Source of the DNA: Muribaculaceae bacterium
GTDB lineage: Bacteria > Bacteroidota > Bacteroidia > Bacteroidales > Muribaculaceae
Assembly (NCBI GenBank): GCA_017557425.1
Contig: JAFYYU010000018.1
Span: 17,650 to 81,649 of the forward strand
Direction of reading: 5' to 3'
DNA: 64,000 nucleotides
The notes beneath the pieces were generated by a model. It had not been told where the DNA came from. It searched no databases and saw only the letters and a list, made by a program, of their open reading frames with translations. Each line of letters starts with the position of its first letter. The stretch's first letter is position 1. Below, piece after piece: positions 1 through 10,055 of this stretch. Position numbers and translations under genes: made by a program.

Positions 1-900
1 GTGCCGAATTTTCCAATGTCCGAAGCAGAATTTTTAATATGGTCACTTGATCTACGTAAGGATTGGGCCGTTATTGTATGCCTTGTCGGTGGTGGTCAAG
101 AAATCAATACTGGTGAAGCAGGAATTGGAGAATGGATTAGAGCCGTCAACGAGACTTTCCCTGATTGGAAAGTATATATTTCAAAACATCTTACTGATAG
201 AGAATACGCTGAAGGCAATGTTGCATCACTTATAGGAAATAATAAGAATGCAAAACAAGTGGATGAACTACACCTTGCAGTCACTATGCGCTCATTCCGA
301 GCAGAAAGTTTATCAAAATTTGTGCATAGTGTTTTGGATAGAGATATAACCCAAGCCAGGCTTTTATATCAAAGTATTAAAGAAAATTATCCATTAGTTT
401 TAACAAGGGATATAAAAAAAGCTAAGCAGTGGCTTAAAGAAAAAGCACGCGGCTCAGAAAGATATGGTTTAGTCGTGTCGTCTCAAGCCTATCGATTGAA
501 ACCGCTAGCTATTGATGTGCGATTACAACCTGATGTTGTGAATTGGTTTCTTGCAGACAAAAAAGATGTGCGTTCATCTCTTTTCCTAGAAGATGCAGCA
601 ACAGAATTTGACATTCAAGGTTTAGAACTTGATTGGACTTGCCTAGTTTGGGATGGCGATTTTAGATACACTCAAAACGGATGGGACCATAATGCCTTTA
701 AGGGCTGTAAATGGCAAAAGATAAGAAAAGCCGAATCTCAGTCATATCAACTTAATGCATATCGAGTACTGATGACACGTGCACGACAAGGTATGATTAT
801 TTGTGTTCCAGAGGGTAATCCAAAAGATCATACTCGCCTCCCTGAATTCTACGATGAAACCTACAAATATCTGAAAACTATAGGTTTAGAAGAAATATAG
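1..900 (+). CDS. DUF2075 (Schlafen-like) helicase-type protein, C-terminal part
   Basis: The frame is open from the first base and ends in TAG at 898-900, so this is the 3' part of a gene that starts left of the window. The visible 299 residues resemble the C-terminal half of DUF2075 proteins (Schlafen group 3-like DNA/RNA helicases): a FDIQGLELDW segment at residues 203-212 and an arginine-finger-like stretch with MTRAR from residue 258, as in helicase motifs V and VI. The Walker A half would be upstream. These proteins are accessory and often sit near defence genes; substrate and role are unknown. Base composition is clearly more AT-rich than the following mfd gene, which suggests acquired DNA. 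Family assignment is by recognition only. Confidence 0.7.
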   Translation: MPNFPMSEAEFLIWSLDLRKDWAVIVCLVGGGQEINTGEAGIGEWIRAVNETFPDWKVYISKHLTDREYAEGNVASLIGNNKNAKQVDELHLAVTMRSFRAESLSKFVHSVLDRDITQARLLYQSIKENYPLVLTRDIKKAKQWLKEKARGSERYGLVVSSQAYRLKPLAIDVRLQPDVVNWFLADKKDVRSSLFLEDAATEFDIQGLELDWTCLVWDGDFRYTQNGWDHNAFKGCKWQKIRKAESQSYQLNAYRVLMTRARQGMIICVPEGNPKDHTRLPEFYDETYKYLKTIGLEEI

Positions 901-936
901 TTTTTCAAGTTGTTGTCTTGGTTGTTTGAAATAATA

Positions 937-950
937 CGAGCTATAGCTCG
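937..950. repeat. 14-bp perfect palindrome
   Basis: CGAGCTATAGCTCG is its own reverse complement and lies between the AT-rich first gene and mfd. It could be an operator or the core of a weak terminator; no T-run follows. Confidence 0.4.
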
Positions 951-1028
951 CAATACGGGACACAGAAGAATAGAAACAATAGATTTTAATAGATGCTATA
1001 GATAGTTGTTTGTAGAGAATGATTGGTC

Positions 1029-4000
1029 ATGGAGATTAGGGAGTTGTGTGAGGTGTTTAACCGCCGGGGGCGGTTGACGGCGGTCAGGAAACTGATCGAC
1101 GGCGACGGCAATGCGGTGATTGACGGGCTGGCGGGGTCGAGTGCGGCGTTGCTGTTTTCGCAGTTGCCGCAGCGTTCTTGTCCTTATCTGATCGTGGTCA
1201 ATGACCTTGACGATGCGGGCTACCTTTACAACGACCTGTGCCAATTGGCAGGGGACAAGCAGGTGCTGATTTTCCCGTCGGGCTACAAACGCGACATCAA
1301 ATACGGCCAAATCGATGCTCCCAACGAAATTTTGCGCACTGAGGTGCTGAACCGCTGGTATGACGACGCCGAGGTGCGTTGGGTGGTGACCTACCCCGAG
1401 GCGCTTGCCGAGCGTGTGCGGCGCCGCGAGGACGTGGAGGCGAGCACCGTGCAGTTGAAGGCCGGCGGCACCGCCGACCTGACCGAGGTGACGGCACGCC
1501 TGCGCGAGTTGGGCTTTGTGGCGACCGATTACGTCTATGAGCCCGGCCAATACAGCGTGCGCGGCTCGATCCTTGACGTGTTCAGCTACAGCAACGAGTT
1601 GCCCTACCGCATCGACTTTTGGGGCGACGACATCGACTCGATACGCACCTTTAACGTGGAGACGCAGCTGAGCGAGGAGCGCCTGGAGCAGGTGAGCATC
1701 CTGAACAACAGCCCAAGTGGCGGCGGGCGTGAGGACAACGTGTCGCTGCTGGACTACATCGGCGACGACACCGTCGTGCTGTGCCGCAGCGAGCACTGGC
1801 TGACGACGCGCATCGGCGAGATTGCCAAGGAAGGTATGTCGGCCAGCGCCCTCATTGCCGACGAGGGCGACACCCAAGCGACCAACAAGGTCGTGGATGC
1901 CGACCTGTTCGTCAAGCGGCTGCATGAGCTGAGGCGCATCGCCTTTGTCAACGGCGAGGCAGCGCCCGAGCGCGGCGTGAAGCGCTTGTCGCTGCACTGC
2001 AAGCCGCAGGGCATCTACCACAAGAATTTTGACCTCATCGGGCAGTCGTTCACCGACTTCCTCGCCAAGGGCTACAAGCTGGTCATCCTGAGCGACAGCG
2101 CCAAGCAGATTGAGCGATTGCACAACATCTTTGAGGACCGCGGCGACGCCATCGCCTTTGAGCCCGTGCTGCGGACGCTGCACGAGGGCTTTGTGGACGA
2201 TGACCTGAAGCTGTGCGTCTTCACCGACCACCAGATCTTTGACCGTTTCCACAAATACAGCCTCAAGAGTGACCGTGCCCGCTCGGGCAAACTGGCCCTG
2301 TCGATTAAGGAGCTGAACCAACTCGAGAAAGGCGACTATATCGTGCACGAAGACCTGGGTGTGGGCAAATTCGGCGGTCTGATACGCACCTCGATGAACG
2401 GCACGCCACAGGAGATGATCAAGCTGACCTACCTGAACGGCGACGAGGCATATGTCTCCATCCATTCGCTGCACAAACTCTCGAAATACCGCAGCAAGGA
2501 AGGCGAGGCACCCCGACTCAACCGCCTGGGCAGCAACGCGTGGGCACGCATCAAGTCGCGCACCAAGAGCCGCCTGAAGGACATCGCGCGCGAACTCATC
2601 CGTCTGTATGCCGCGCGCCGCGAGCAGCAGGGCTTTGCCTACACGCCCGACGGCTACCTGCAGCAGGAGCTGGAGGCCTCGTTCATCTATGAGGACACGC
2701 CCGACCAGTTGACCGCCACACAGGCCGTCAAGGCCGACATGGAGAGCGGCAAGCCGATGGATAGGCTCATCTGCGGCGACGTGGGCTTCGGCAAGACCGA
2801 GATCGCCATCCGCGCCGCCTTCAAAGCCGCCACCGACGGCAAACAGACGGCCGTGCTCGTGCCGACGACAGTGCTGGCGTTCCAGCACTACCGCACCTTT
2901 AAAGAGCGTTTGCAGGACTTCCCCGTGCGTGTGGACTACCTGAGCCGCGCCCGCAAGCCCAAAGAGGTAAAGCAGCTGCTTGCCGACCTCAAGGAGGGGA
3001 AAATCGATATCCTCATCGGCACCCACAAACTCATCGGCAAGACGGTGCAGTTCCATGACTTGGGATTGCTGGTGGTAGATGAGGAGCAGAAATTCGGCGT
3101 TGCCGTCAAGGACAAACTCAAACAGATAAAACTCAACGTGGACACGCTCACGATGAGCGCCACGCCCATCCCGCGCACGCTGCAGTTCTCGCTGATGGGC
3201 GCCCGCGACCTGAGCACGCTGACCACGCCGCCCGCCAACCGCTACCCCATCATGACGACGGTGGGCACGCTGAATGACGACATCGTGGCCGAGGCCATCA
3301 ATTTTGAGCTATCACGCAACGGCCAGGTCTTCTTTGTCAACCACCGCATCGAGCAATTGGAGCAGCTGGAGAACATGATCCACCGCGTGGTGCCCGATGC
3401 ACGCGTAGCCGTGGGCCACGGCCAAATGCCGCCCGAACGGCTGGAGCAGACGATCATCGACTTCGGCAACCAGGACTATGACGTGCTGCTCTCGACCACC
3501 ATCATCGAAAACGGCATCAACATGCCCAACGTCAATACCATCATCATCAATAATGCTGACCGCTACGGCCTGAGCGACCTGCACCAGTTGCGCGGACGCG
3601 TGGGCAGGAGCAGCCGCAAGGCCTTCTGTTACCTGCTCGTTCCGCCGGGCAAACCGTTGGCCACCGATGCGCGACGCCGTCTGCAGGCCATCGAGAGCTT
3701 CAGTGACCTGGGTGCGGGCATCCAGATTGCCATGCAGGACCTGGACATCCGCGGCGCGGGCAACCTGCTGGGCGCCGAACAGAGCGGATTTATCGCCGAC
3801 TTGGGCTATGAGACCTACCAGCGCGTGCTCAAGGAGGCGGTGACAGAGCTACGTAACGAGGAGTTCTCGTCAATGTTCGCCGCCAAAGGCGGCGACTACG
3901 GAGACAATGAGGACGGGGGCGGCGAATTTGTCACCGACTGTGTTGTCGATACCGACTTGGAGCTGATGTTCCCCGCCAGCTATGTGCCGCAGGAGAACGA

Positions 4001-4394
4001 GCGCATCACCCTGTATCGCGAACTCGACAACATGGAGACTGATGACCAGGTCGAGGCCTTTGAGGAGAGGATGGTGGACCGTTTCGGCAAGATTCCCGAG
4101 ATGGCGAGCGAACTCATCCGCATTGTGCCGCTCAGGCGCACCGCACGCCGCCTGGGCATTGAGAAACTGGTCATCCGCCAGACACGAATGCACCTGTTCA
4201 TGGTGGGCGAGGAGAATGTGGCCTATTACCAGTCACCCGCCTTCGGGCGCCTGCTGAACTACGTGCAGCAGAATCCCAAGCGCTGCGCCCTGAGCCAGAA
4301 GAACGGGCGACGAAGCATTATCATCTCAAATATTCCGAGCGTGAGCACGGCATTGACGACCTTGCGCACCATCACCCATCTGGAGAGTATTTAG
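1029..4394 (+). CDS. mfd: transcription-repair coupling factor Mfd
   Basis: Mfd removes RNA polymerase stalled at DNA lesions and recruits UvrA for nucleotide excision repair. The 1121-residue length is normal. Visible order: N-terminal UvrB-like damage module; CarD-like RNA-polymerase-interaction domain (about residues 430-500, beginning EKGDYIVHEDLGVGKF); RecG-like SF2 motor with Walker A GDVGFGKTE (about 582) and a DEEQ box (about 683); helicase C lobe with QLRGRVGR; C-terminal TRCF domain. ATG at 1029 is preferred over the in-frame TTG at 1023; no Shine-Dalgarno is seen, which is normal for Bacteroidota. It is convergent with the sdh operon across a shared terminator. Confidence 0.97.
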   Translation: MEIRELCEVFNRRGRLTAVRKLIDGDGNAVIDGLAGSSAALLFSQLPQRSCPYLIVVNDLDDAGYLYNDLCQLAGDKQVLIFPSGYKRDIKYGQIDAPNEILRTEVLNRWYDDAEVRWVVTYPEALAERVRRREDVEASTVQLKAGGTADLTEVTARLRELGFVATDYVYEPGQYSVRGSILDVFSYSNELPYRIDFWGDDIDSIRTFNVETQLSEERLEQVSILNNSPSGGGREDNVSLLDYIGDDTVVLCRSEHWLTTRIGEIAKEGMSASALIADEGDTQATNKVVDADLFVKRLHELRRIAFVNGEAAPERGVKRLSLHCKPQGIYHKNFDLIGQSFTDFLAKGYKLVILSDSAKQIERLHNIFEDRGDAIAFEPVLRTLHEGFVDDDLKLCVFTDHQIFDRFHKYSLKSDRARSGKLALSIKELNQLEKGDYIVHEDLGVGKFGGLIRTSMNGTPQEMIKLTYLNGDEAYVSIHSLHKLSKYRSKEGEAPRLNRLGSNAWARIKSRTKSRLKDIARELIRLYAARREQQGFAYTPDGYLQQELEASFIYEDTPDQLTATQAVKADMESGKPMDRLICGDVGFGKTEIAIRAAFKAATDGKQTAVLVPTTVLAFQHYRTFKERLQDFPVRVDYLSRARKPKEVKQLLADLKEGKIDILIGTHKLIGKTVQFHDLGLLVVDEEQKFGVAVKDKLKQIKLNVDTLTMSATPIPRTLQFSLMGARDLSTLTTPPANRYPIMTTVGTLNDDIVAEAINFELSRNGQVFFVNHRIEQLEQLENMIHRVVPDARVAVGHGQMPPERLEQTIIDFGNQDYDVLLSTTIIENGINMPNVNTIIINNADRYGLSDLHQLRGRVGRSSRKAFCYLLVPPGKPLATDARRRLQAIESFSDLGAGIQIAMQDLDIRGAGNLLGAEQSGFIADLGYETYQRVLKEAVTELRNEEFSSMFAAKGGDYGDNEDGGGEFVTDCVVDTDLELMFPASYVPQENERITLYRELDNMETDDQVEAFEERMVDRFGKIPEMASELIRIVPLRRTARRLGIEKLVIRQTRMHLFMVGEENVAYYQSPAFGRLLNYVQQNPKRCALSQKNGRRSIIISNIPSVSTALTTLRTITHLESI

Positions 4395-4416
4395 TCTTAT
4401 AGTCTTTAGAGAATAA

Positions 4417-4453
4417 AAAATGTGCTGCGGGGGTCAACCCTGCAGCACATTTT
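4417..4453. terminator. bidirectional terminator between mfd and sdhB
   Basis: A perfect 12-bp inverted repeat (AAAATGTGCTGC and its complement) encloses a further GGG/CCC pairing. It has A-tract and T-tract flanks on both sides, so it can end transcription of both convergent units. Confidence 0.85.
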
Positions 4454-4473
4454 GTGGGATGTAATGGAAACCG

Positions 4474-5229
4474 TTAGTCGCTGCACTTGGCGCAGACGAA
4501 CTCGCGGTTCAAGCGAGCGATGTTGCTCAGCTTGATGTTCTTGGGGCACTCGGCGGCACAGGCACCGGTGTTGGTGCAGTTACCGAAGCCCAGCTCGTCC
4601 ATCTTGGCCAGCATGGCCTTCACGCGGCGCTTGGCCTCGGCACGGCCCTGAGGCAGCAATGCGAACTGGCTGACCTTAGCGCTGAGGAACAGCATGGCCG
4701 AACCGTTCTTGCAGGCTGCTACACAAGCACCGCAGCCGATGCAGGTAGCGCTGTCCATGGCCTCGTCGGCGGCCTCCTTGCTGATGGGGATGGCGTTGGC
4801 ATCCTGGGCACCGCCCGTCTGGAAGCTCACATAACCGCCAGCCTGCTGAATCTGGTCAAAGGCGTTGCGGTTCACCATCAAGTCCTTAATTACGGGGAAA
4901 GCAGCACTGCGCCAGGGCTCCACAGTGATGGTGTCGCCATCTTTGAAGCGGCGCATGTAGAGCTGGCAGGTGGTAGCACCCGTGGCGGGGCCGTGGGGGT
5001 GACCATTGACATAGAGCGAGCACATGCCGCAGATACCCTCGCGGCAGTCGTGGTCGAAGGTCACGGGCTCCTCACCCTTCTCGATGAGTTGCTCGTTGAG
5101 GATATCCATCATCTCGAGGAACGAGGTGTCGGTGGGGATATCGTGCATCTCGTAGGTCTCAAAGCGGCCTTCGGCATGAGCGTTGGCCTGACGCCAAACC
5201 TTAAGTTTGAAACTTATACTTGTATCCAT
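4474..5229 (-). CDS. sdhB: succinate dehydrogenase/fumarate reductase iron-sulfur subunit
   Basis: Electron-transfer subunit of respiratory complex II (menaquinone-linked succinate dehydrogenase or fumarate reductase), on the cytoplasmic face. At 251 residues it has normal length. The 2Fe-2S ligands are C62, C67, C70 and C88 ([10 protein letters not shown]). The 4Fe-4S motif [11 protein letters not shown] covers C163-C173, and the second cluster uses the C218/C224/C228 region. It is the last gene of the sdhC-sdhA-sdhB operon on the minus strand, 28 bp after sdhA. In anaerobic Bacteroidales this type works mainly as fumarate reductase; the direction cannot be decided from sequence. Confidence 0.96.
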   Translation of the reverse strand: MDTSISFKLKVWRQANAHAEGRFETYEMHDIPTDTSFLEMMDILNEQLIEKGEEPVTFDHDCREGICGMCSLYVNGHPHGPATGATTCQLYMRRFKDGDTITVEPWRSAAFPVIKDLMVNRNAFDQIQQAGGYVSFQTGGAQDANAIPISKEAADEAMDSATCIGCGACVAACKNGSAMLFLSAKVSQFALLPQGRAEAKRRVKAMLAKMDELGFGNCTNTGACAAECPKNIKLSNIARLNREFVCAKCSD

Positions 5230-5257
5230 TGTATTCGATGAATTTTAATGTGGTTGA

Positions 5258-7258
5258 TTATGACTTATAGTTACGCGTCTGGACCTTGATGGCCTCGTAG
5301 TGGAGCGGCTCCTTGATGAGCGTGGGAGCGGTCTCATCGTCACCGTTGTACTTCCAGCAAGCGACATAGAAGAAGTTCTCGTCGTCGCGCTTGGCCTCGC
5401 CTTCCTCGGTCTGATGCTCCTCGCGGAAGTGGCCACCGCAGCTCTCGTGACGGTTCAAAGCGTCATAGGCGATCAGTTCGCCCATGGTGATGAAGTCACG
5501 CAGGCGGAATGCCTTGTCCAACTCGACGTTCATGCCCTCTTGGGTGCCGGGGATGAACAGGTTGGTCTCAAATTCCTTGCGCAGTTCTTTGAGTTTCTGC
5601 AATGCGGTCTCGAGGCTCTCCTTGGTGCGTGCCATGCCCACATAGTCCCACATCACGTTACCCAACTCCTTGTGGATGCTGTCCACCGAGCGCTTGCCGT
5701 GGATGCTCATCAGGTTGTCGAGATTAGCCTGAACCTTCTTCTCGGCAGCCTCAAACTCAGGCGTGTCGGTCGAGAAGTGAGGCACGGTAATCTGGTCGCT
5801 CAGGTAGTTCTGGATGGTGTAAGGCAACACGAAGTAACCGTCGGCCAGACCCTGCATCAGCGCCGAAGCACCGAGGCGGTTTGCGCCGTGGTCGCTGAAG
5901 TTGCACTCACCGATGGCGAACAGACCCTTGATGCTGGTCTGCAACTCATAGTCAACCCAGATGCCGCCCATGGTGTAGTGGATGGCGGGATAGATCATCA
6001 TGGGATTGTAGTACTTCACGCCGTTGATCTCGTTGGCAAGCTCGCCGGGATTCACGTCGGTGATTTCCTCATACATGTCGAAGAGGTTGCCGTAGCGCTG
6101 ACGAATCACGTCGATGCCCAGGCGATTGATGGCCTCGCTGAAGTCAAGGAACACGGCCTTACCGGTGTTGTTCACGCCGAAGCCCTTGTCGCAGCGCTCC
6201 TTGGCGGCGCGGCTGGCCACGTCGCGGGGCACGAGGTTACCGAAGGCGGGATAGCGGCGCTCCAGGTAGTAGTCGCGGTTCTCCTCGGGGATATCGCTGC
6301 CCTTGATTTGTCCGGCCTGCAGCTTCTTGGCGTCCTCGATGTCTTTGGGTACCCAGATGCGGCCGTCGTTACGCAGTGACTCACTCATCAGCGTCAGCTT
6401 GGACTGCTTGTCACCGTGCACGGGGATGCAAGTGGGGTGAATCTGCACGTAGGCGGGATTAGCGAAGTAAGCACCGTGGCGATAGCAAGCCATAGCAGCC
6501 GAGCAGTTGCAGCCCATAGCGTTGGTGCTCAGGAAGTAGGTGTTGCCGTAACCACCGGTGGCGATAACCACAGCATGAGCGGCAAAGCGCTCGAGCTTAC
6601 CGGTCACGAGGTTCTTGGCGATGATACCGCGTGCACGTCCGTCGATGATGACCACGTCGTGCATCTCATAGCGGTTGTAGCTCTTTACCTTGCCGGCATG
6701 GATCATGCGGTTGAGGCTTGAATAAGCACCCAGCAGCAGCTGCTGACCGGTCTGACCCTTGGCGTAGAAGGTACGGCTCACCTGAGCGCCACCAAACGAG
6801 CGGTTGGCCAGCAGGCCGCCGTACTCGCGTGCGAAGGGAACGCCCTGTGCCACGCACTGGTCGATGATGTTGTTCGATACCTCGGCCAGGCGGTAAACGT
6901 TGGCCTCGCGGGCACGGTAGTCACCACCCTTGACGGTGTCGTAGAACAGGCGGTAAACCGAGTCACCGTCGTTCTGGTAGTTCTTGGCTGCGTTGATACC
7001 ACCCTGAGCGGCGATCGAGTGAGCGCGGCGGGGTGAATCCTGGATGCAGAAGTTCAATACGTTGAATCCCATCTCGCCCAGCGTGGCGGCTGCCGACGCA
7101 CCAGCCAGACCGGTACCCACGACGATGATGTCGAGGCGGCGCTTGTTGGCGGGGTTGACGAGTTTCTGATGGGCTTTATAGTTGGTCCATTTCTCAGCGA
7201 TGGGTCCCTCGGGAATCTTGGAATCGATGGGCTGAGCGTTGATCTTAGTTTCTTCCAT
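5258..7258 (-). CDS. sdhA: succinate dehydrogenase/fumarate reductase flavoprotein subunit
   Basis: Catalytic flavoprotein of complex II, interconverting succinate and fumarate. The 666-residue protein has the dinucleotide-binding [10 protein letters not shown] near residue 48, the flavin-attachment segment [12 protein letters not shown], and the HPTCIPVHG active-site region. The length and the N-terminal extension before the FAD fold are typical of the Bacteroidota enzyme. It lies between sdhC (36 bp upstream) and sdhB (28 bp downstream) and is co-transcribed with them. Fumarate reduction to succinate is a main anaerobic electron sink in this order. Confidence 0.97.
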   Translation of the reverse strand: MEETKINAQPIDSKIPEGPIAEKWTNYKAHQKLVNPANKRRLDIIVVGTGLAGASAAATLGEMGFNVLNFCIQDSPRRAHSIAAQGGINAAKNYQNDGDSVYRLFYDTVKGGDYRAREANVYRLAEVSNNIIDQCVAQGVPFAREYGGLLANRSFGGAQVSRTFYAKGQTGQQLLLGAYSSLNRMIHAGKVKSYNRYEMHDVVIIDGRARGIIAKNLVTGKLERFAAHAVVIATGGYGNTYFLSTNAMGCNCSAAMACYRHGAYFANPAYVQIHPTCIPVHGDKQSKLTLMSESLRNDGRIWVPKDIEDAKKLQAGQIKGSDIPEENRDYYLERRYPAFGNLVPRDVASRAAKERCDKGFGVNNTGKAVFLDFSEAINRLGIDVIRQRYGNLFDMYEEITDVNPGELANEINGVKYYNPMMIYPAIHYTMGGIWVDYELQTSIKGLFAIGECNFSDHGANRLGASALMQGLADGYFVLPYTIQNYLSDQITVPHFSTDTPEFEAAEKKVQANLDNLMSIHGKRSVDSIHKELGNVMWDYVGMARTKESLETALQKLKELRKEFETNLFIPGTQEGMNVELDKAFRLRDFITMGELIAYDALNRHESCGGHFREEHQTEEGEAKRDDENFFYVACWKYNGDDETAPTLIKEPLHYEAIKVQTRNYKS

Positions 7259-7294
7259 TTGTGTTACAAATTTTAAAGGGTTAATACTCAGCGA

Positions 7295-7951
7295 TTAGAG
7301 GGCAAAGAACCAGGTAAAGTAGCAAGCCTCTACAGCAAACAGGATAAACACGATGCTAGCCCACCACTTGGAGATGCACTGCCAGCGGGGAATCCACTTG
7401 TCATTGGCAGTACCCAGGGTCTGGAAAGCGCTCCAGAAACCGTGGCTGATGTGGAACCACAGGGCGGCAAAGCCGATCAGGTAAACGGGCAGTACCCACA
7501 AGTGGCTGAAGGTAGCCTGCAGATACCACTTGCCGTTCATCACATGGTCACCCATGAGTTCGGGCAACTGCATCTTGGCCCAGAACTGCACGAGGTGGAG
7601 AACCATAAAGCACAGCACGATGAGACCCAGCACAAGCATGTTCTGGGAAGCCCATTCAACCTCCTTGGGCTTAGTAGTCACGGCATAACGGTTGTTGCCG
7701 CGTGCCTTGCGGTTCTGCAACGTGAGCCAGAAGGCGTAGATGATGTGAATCGCAAATCCAGCGGCCAACACGAGGGTACCGGCCACAGCATACCAATTGG
7801 CACCGAGGAACTCACAGATGGCGTCATAAGCGTCAAACGAAATGACGGCCACCGCGTTCATCAGCGCATGAAAGGTTACGAATAGGACAAGGAAGAGGCC
7901 GGTAACCGACATCACCACCTTGCGTCCTACAGATGAATTAGTTAACCACAT
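7295..7951 (-). CDS. sdhC: succinate dehydrogenase cytochrome b subunit (b558 type)
   Basis: Membrane anchor of complex II that binds haem b and the quinone. The 218 residues form five hydrophobic helices, starting just after MWLTNSSVGRKVVMSVTG. Conserved histidines lie in the helices (TFHALMNAV, IHIIYAF, LHLVQFW, FHISHGFW). One large cytochrome subunit instead of separate C and D subunits is the known Bacteroidota/epsilonproteobacterial arrangement. First gene of the sdhCAB operon, with a TAnnTTTG box about 60 bp upstream. Confidence 0.95.
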   Translation of the reverse strand: MWLTNSSVGRKVVMSVTGLFLVLFVTFHALMNAVAVISFDAYDAICEFLGANWYAVAGTLVLAAGFAIHIIYAFWLTLQNRKARGNNRYAVTTKPKEVEWASQNMLVLGLIVLCFMVLHLVQFWAKMQLPELMGDHVMNGKWYLQATFSHLWVLPVYLIGFAALWFHISHGFWSAFQTLGTANDKWIPRWQCISKWWASIVFILFAVEACYFTWFFAL

Positions 7952-8012
7952 AAAATTGTTGATTTTTTAGTTATTAATTGATTGTGAATATGTTATTTTC
8001 TACATTATCCTG

Positions 8013-8020
8013 CAAAGATA
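8013..8020 (-). promoter_or_regulatory. -7 box (TATCTTTG) for sdhCAB
   Basis: Matches the Bacteroidota TAnnTTTG consensus on the minus strand, about 62 bp before sdhC. No well-spaced -33 TTTG is visible. Confidence 0.6.
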
Positions 8021-8041
8021 GTAAAAATATTTCAATTATCA

Positions 8042-9097
8042 TCAGTCGTTGAGGATGAGCATGGCATCGCCATAGGCGCCGAAGCGGTATTTTTCCTCGA
8101 TAGCCACCTGGTAGGCATTCATCGTCTGCTCGTAGCCACCAAAGGCCGCCTGTGCCATCAGCATGATGGAATAAGGCATGTGGAAGTTGGTGACGAGGGC
8201 GTCACAGGTCGTGCACTCATAGGGCGGGAACAGGAACTTGTTGCTCCATCCCTCGAAGGGCTTGATGTGACCGTTCATGCCCACACAGGTCTCAAAGGCG
8301 CGCAAAACCGACGTGCCGATGGCGCACACCTTGTTGCCGCCGTCACGCAGGGTGTTGACCTTCTCGGCCAGCTCGACGCTGACGTCCATCTCCTCGCTGT
8401 CCATGCGGTGCTTGGACAGATCCTCGACGTCGATATCGCGATAGCTGCCCAGACTGATGTGCATCGTGATGAAGTCGCAGCCGATGTCGCGGATCTCCAT
8501 GCGACGCATCAACTCGCGCGAGAAGTGCAGTCCTGCCGCCGGCACAACCACGGCGCCCTCCTTAGACGCGAAAATGGTCTGGTAGCGCTCGGCATCTTCG
8601 GGTTCGGCATCACGCTGGATGTAATAGGGCAACGGAGTGTGGCCCAAGTTGTACAGGTCCTTCTTGAACTGGTCATGGTCGCCGTCATAGAGGAAACGCA
8701 AGGTGCGTCCGCGCGAGGTGGTGTTGTCGATGACCTCGGCCACCATCGAGTCGTCAAGACCGAAGTAAAGCTTGTTACCGATGCGGATTTTGCGTGCAGG
8801 TTCCACGAGCACGTCCCACAGCTTGTTGTTGGGGTTGAGTTCACGCAACAAAAAAACCTCGATGCGAGCACCCGTCTTCTCCTTGTTGCCAAACAACTTG
8901 GCGGGAAACACTTGGGTATCATTGAACACGAACAGGTCGTTCGGGCCGAAGTACTCAAGGATTTCCTTGAAAATCTTGTGCTCAATCTGGTTGCTGCGTT
9001 TGTGCAGTACCATCAGGCGCGACTCGTCGCGCACGGGGACAGGATGCGAGGCAATGAGTTCCTCGGGCATCTTGGTGTTGAATTCTGACAGTTTCAT
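8042..9097 (-). CDS. queA: tRNA preQ1(34) S-adenosylmethionine ribosyltransferase-isomerase
   Basis: QueA transfers and isomerises the ribosyl group of SAM onto 7-aminomethyl-7-deazaguanine in tRNA, giving epoxyqueuosine in the queuosine pathway. The 351-residue length is typical. Family segments are readable: the DELIASHPVPVRDESRLMVL-like N-terminus, FNDTQVFPAKLFG (about 58-70), AAGLHFS (about 187) and a TNFHMPYSIMLMAQAAFGG region near the C-terminus. It ends the DUF3098-uppP-truB-queA operon, 36 bp after truB across a TTTAGT/CTAGT repeat spacer. Confidence 0.96.
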   Translation of the reverse strand: MKLSEFNTKMPEELIASHPVPVRDESRLMVLHKRSNQIEHKIFKEILEYFGPNDLFVFNDTQVFPAKLFGNKEKTGARIEVFLLRELNPNNKLWDVLVEPARKIRIGNKLYFGLDDSMVAEVIDNTTSRGRTLRFLYDGDHDQFKKDLYNLGHTPLPYYIQRDAEPEDAERYQTIFASKEGAVVVPAAGLHFSRELMRRMEIRDIGCDFITMHISLGSYRDIDVEDLSKHRMDSEEMDVSVELAEKVNTLRDGGNKVCAIGTSVLRAFETCVGMNGHIKPFEGWSNKFLFPPYECTTCDALVTNFHMPYSIMLMAQAAFGGYEQTMNAYQVAIEEKYRFGAYGDAMLILND

Positions 9098-9133
9098 ATT
9101 TTTAGTTTTTAGTCCTTAGTTTCTAGTCCTTAG
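9098..9133. repeat. short TTAGTTTCTAGTCC-type spacer repeat
   Basis: The truB-queA spacer is built from repeats of about 11-14 bp, (T)TTAGTYYYTAGTCC. The same pattern recurs at 9986-10040 before truB, and weaker versions occur at 4391-4410 and 34480-34503. Confidence 0.5.
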
Positions 9134-9985
9134 TTATTTGATTTGGGACGTGCGCTTGGGGGGCGCGGCACATTTCTTTTCTTGCTTGCGGGCCTGGTGC
9201 TCGGCCTTCATGCGGGCGGCACGCTCGCGGTTCTCGATGCGTTCACGCTCCAGGCGCTCGGCAGCAGCCTGCTCGGGCGAGACATAGGTCTCGTTGTCAA
9301 GTTTCTCGACCAATCCTTCCAAGGTGAGGCACTTGTCGATGGTGATGTCGCCCACTCGGGTGCGGCGCAGGGCAGTCAAGTGGGCCCCGCTGTCCAGTGC
9401 CATGCCGATGTCGCGTGCGAGGGCGCGAATATAGGTACCCTTGCTGCACACCACGCGAATTTGCAGCGTCGGCTCCTCAGGCAAGCCGCATTGCAGCACC
9501 TCGATCTCGTCGATGACGAGCGTCTTGGGGCGTATTTCCACATCCTGTCCCCTGCGGGCCAGCTTGTAGGCGGGCTTGCCGTCGATCTTGCAGGCCGAGA
9601 ACGAGGGCGGCACCTGCTCGATGCTTCCCGTGAACTGCTCTTGCAGCACGCGGTCGATGAGGGCGCGGTCGATGTGTCGCCACTCGTAGGTGGCGTCCAC
9701 CTCGGTCTCCAGGTCATAGCTGGGCGTGGTAGCTCCCAACCTGAGGTCGGCGATATATTCCTTAACGCCCGCCTGCAACTCGTCGATGCGCTTGGTGGCA
9801 TGCCCTGTACACAGCAACAGCACACCAGTAGCCAGCGGATCGAGCGTGCCGGCATGGCCCACCTTGACCTGCCGGGTCTTCAAGTGGGTACGCAGGACGG
9901 CACGCACTTTCTTGACCGCGGCAAAGGAGGTCATCCTCAGCGGCTTGTCGATGCAGAATATTTCGCCTTCTATCGGGTTGAGCAT
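9134..9985 (-). CDS. truB: tRNA pseudouridine(55) synthase TruB
   Basis: TruB isomerises U55 in the T-loop of tRNAs. The catalytic aspartate lies in GHAGTLDPLATGVLLL (about residues 43-58). The YIRALARDIG and QVPPSFSACKIDGKPAYKLAR segments are also family hallmarks. The 283-residue protein ends in a charged tail rich in E, R and K (last ~45 residues), common in Bacteroidota homologues and probably RNA-binding or disordered. It is co-transcribed with uppP (upstream) and queA (downstream). Confidence 0.96.
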   Translation of the reverse strand: MLNPIEGEIFCIDKPLRMTSFAAVKKVRAVLRTHLKTRQVKVGHAGTLDPLATGVLLLCTGHATKRIDELQAGVKEYIADLRLGATTPSYDLETEVDATYEWRHIDRALIDRVLQEQFTGSIEQVPPSFSACKIDGKPAYKLARRGQDVEIRPKTLVIDEIEVLQCGLPEEPTLQIRVVCSKGTYIRALARDIGMALDSGAHLTALRRTRVGDITIDKCLTLEGLVEKLDNETYVSPEQAAAERLERERIENRERAARMKAEHQARKQEKKCAAPPKRTSQIK

Positions 9986-10055
9986 TATTCTTTAGTTTCT
10001 AGTCCCTAGTTTCTAGTTAATCTAGTTGAGCTAGATGTACTAGATAATCTAGATT
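9986..10055. repeat. CTAGTT/CTAGAT repeat-rich spacer
   Basis: The 70-bp gap between uppP and truB consists almost only of TTAGTTTCTAGTCC-like and CTAGAT/CTAGTT units that can pair with each other, such as TCTAGTTGA and CTAGATG. No promoter box is visible. It may be RNA structure, or simply slipped-strand expansion. Confidence 0.45.

Noticed and set aside
996-3056. Long open frame antisense to mfd
   Set aside because: Low-complexity, GC-driven shadow with no recognisable domain; mfd on the other strand is certain. The same applies to long antisense frames over sdhA, rnr, secDF and the peptidases.
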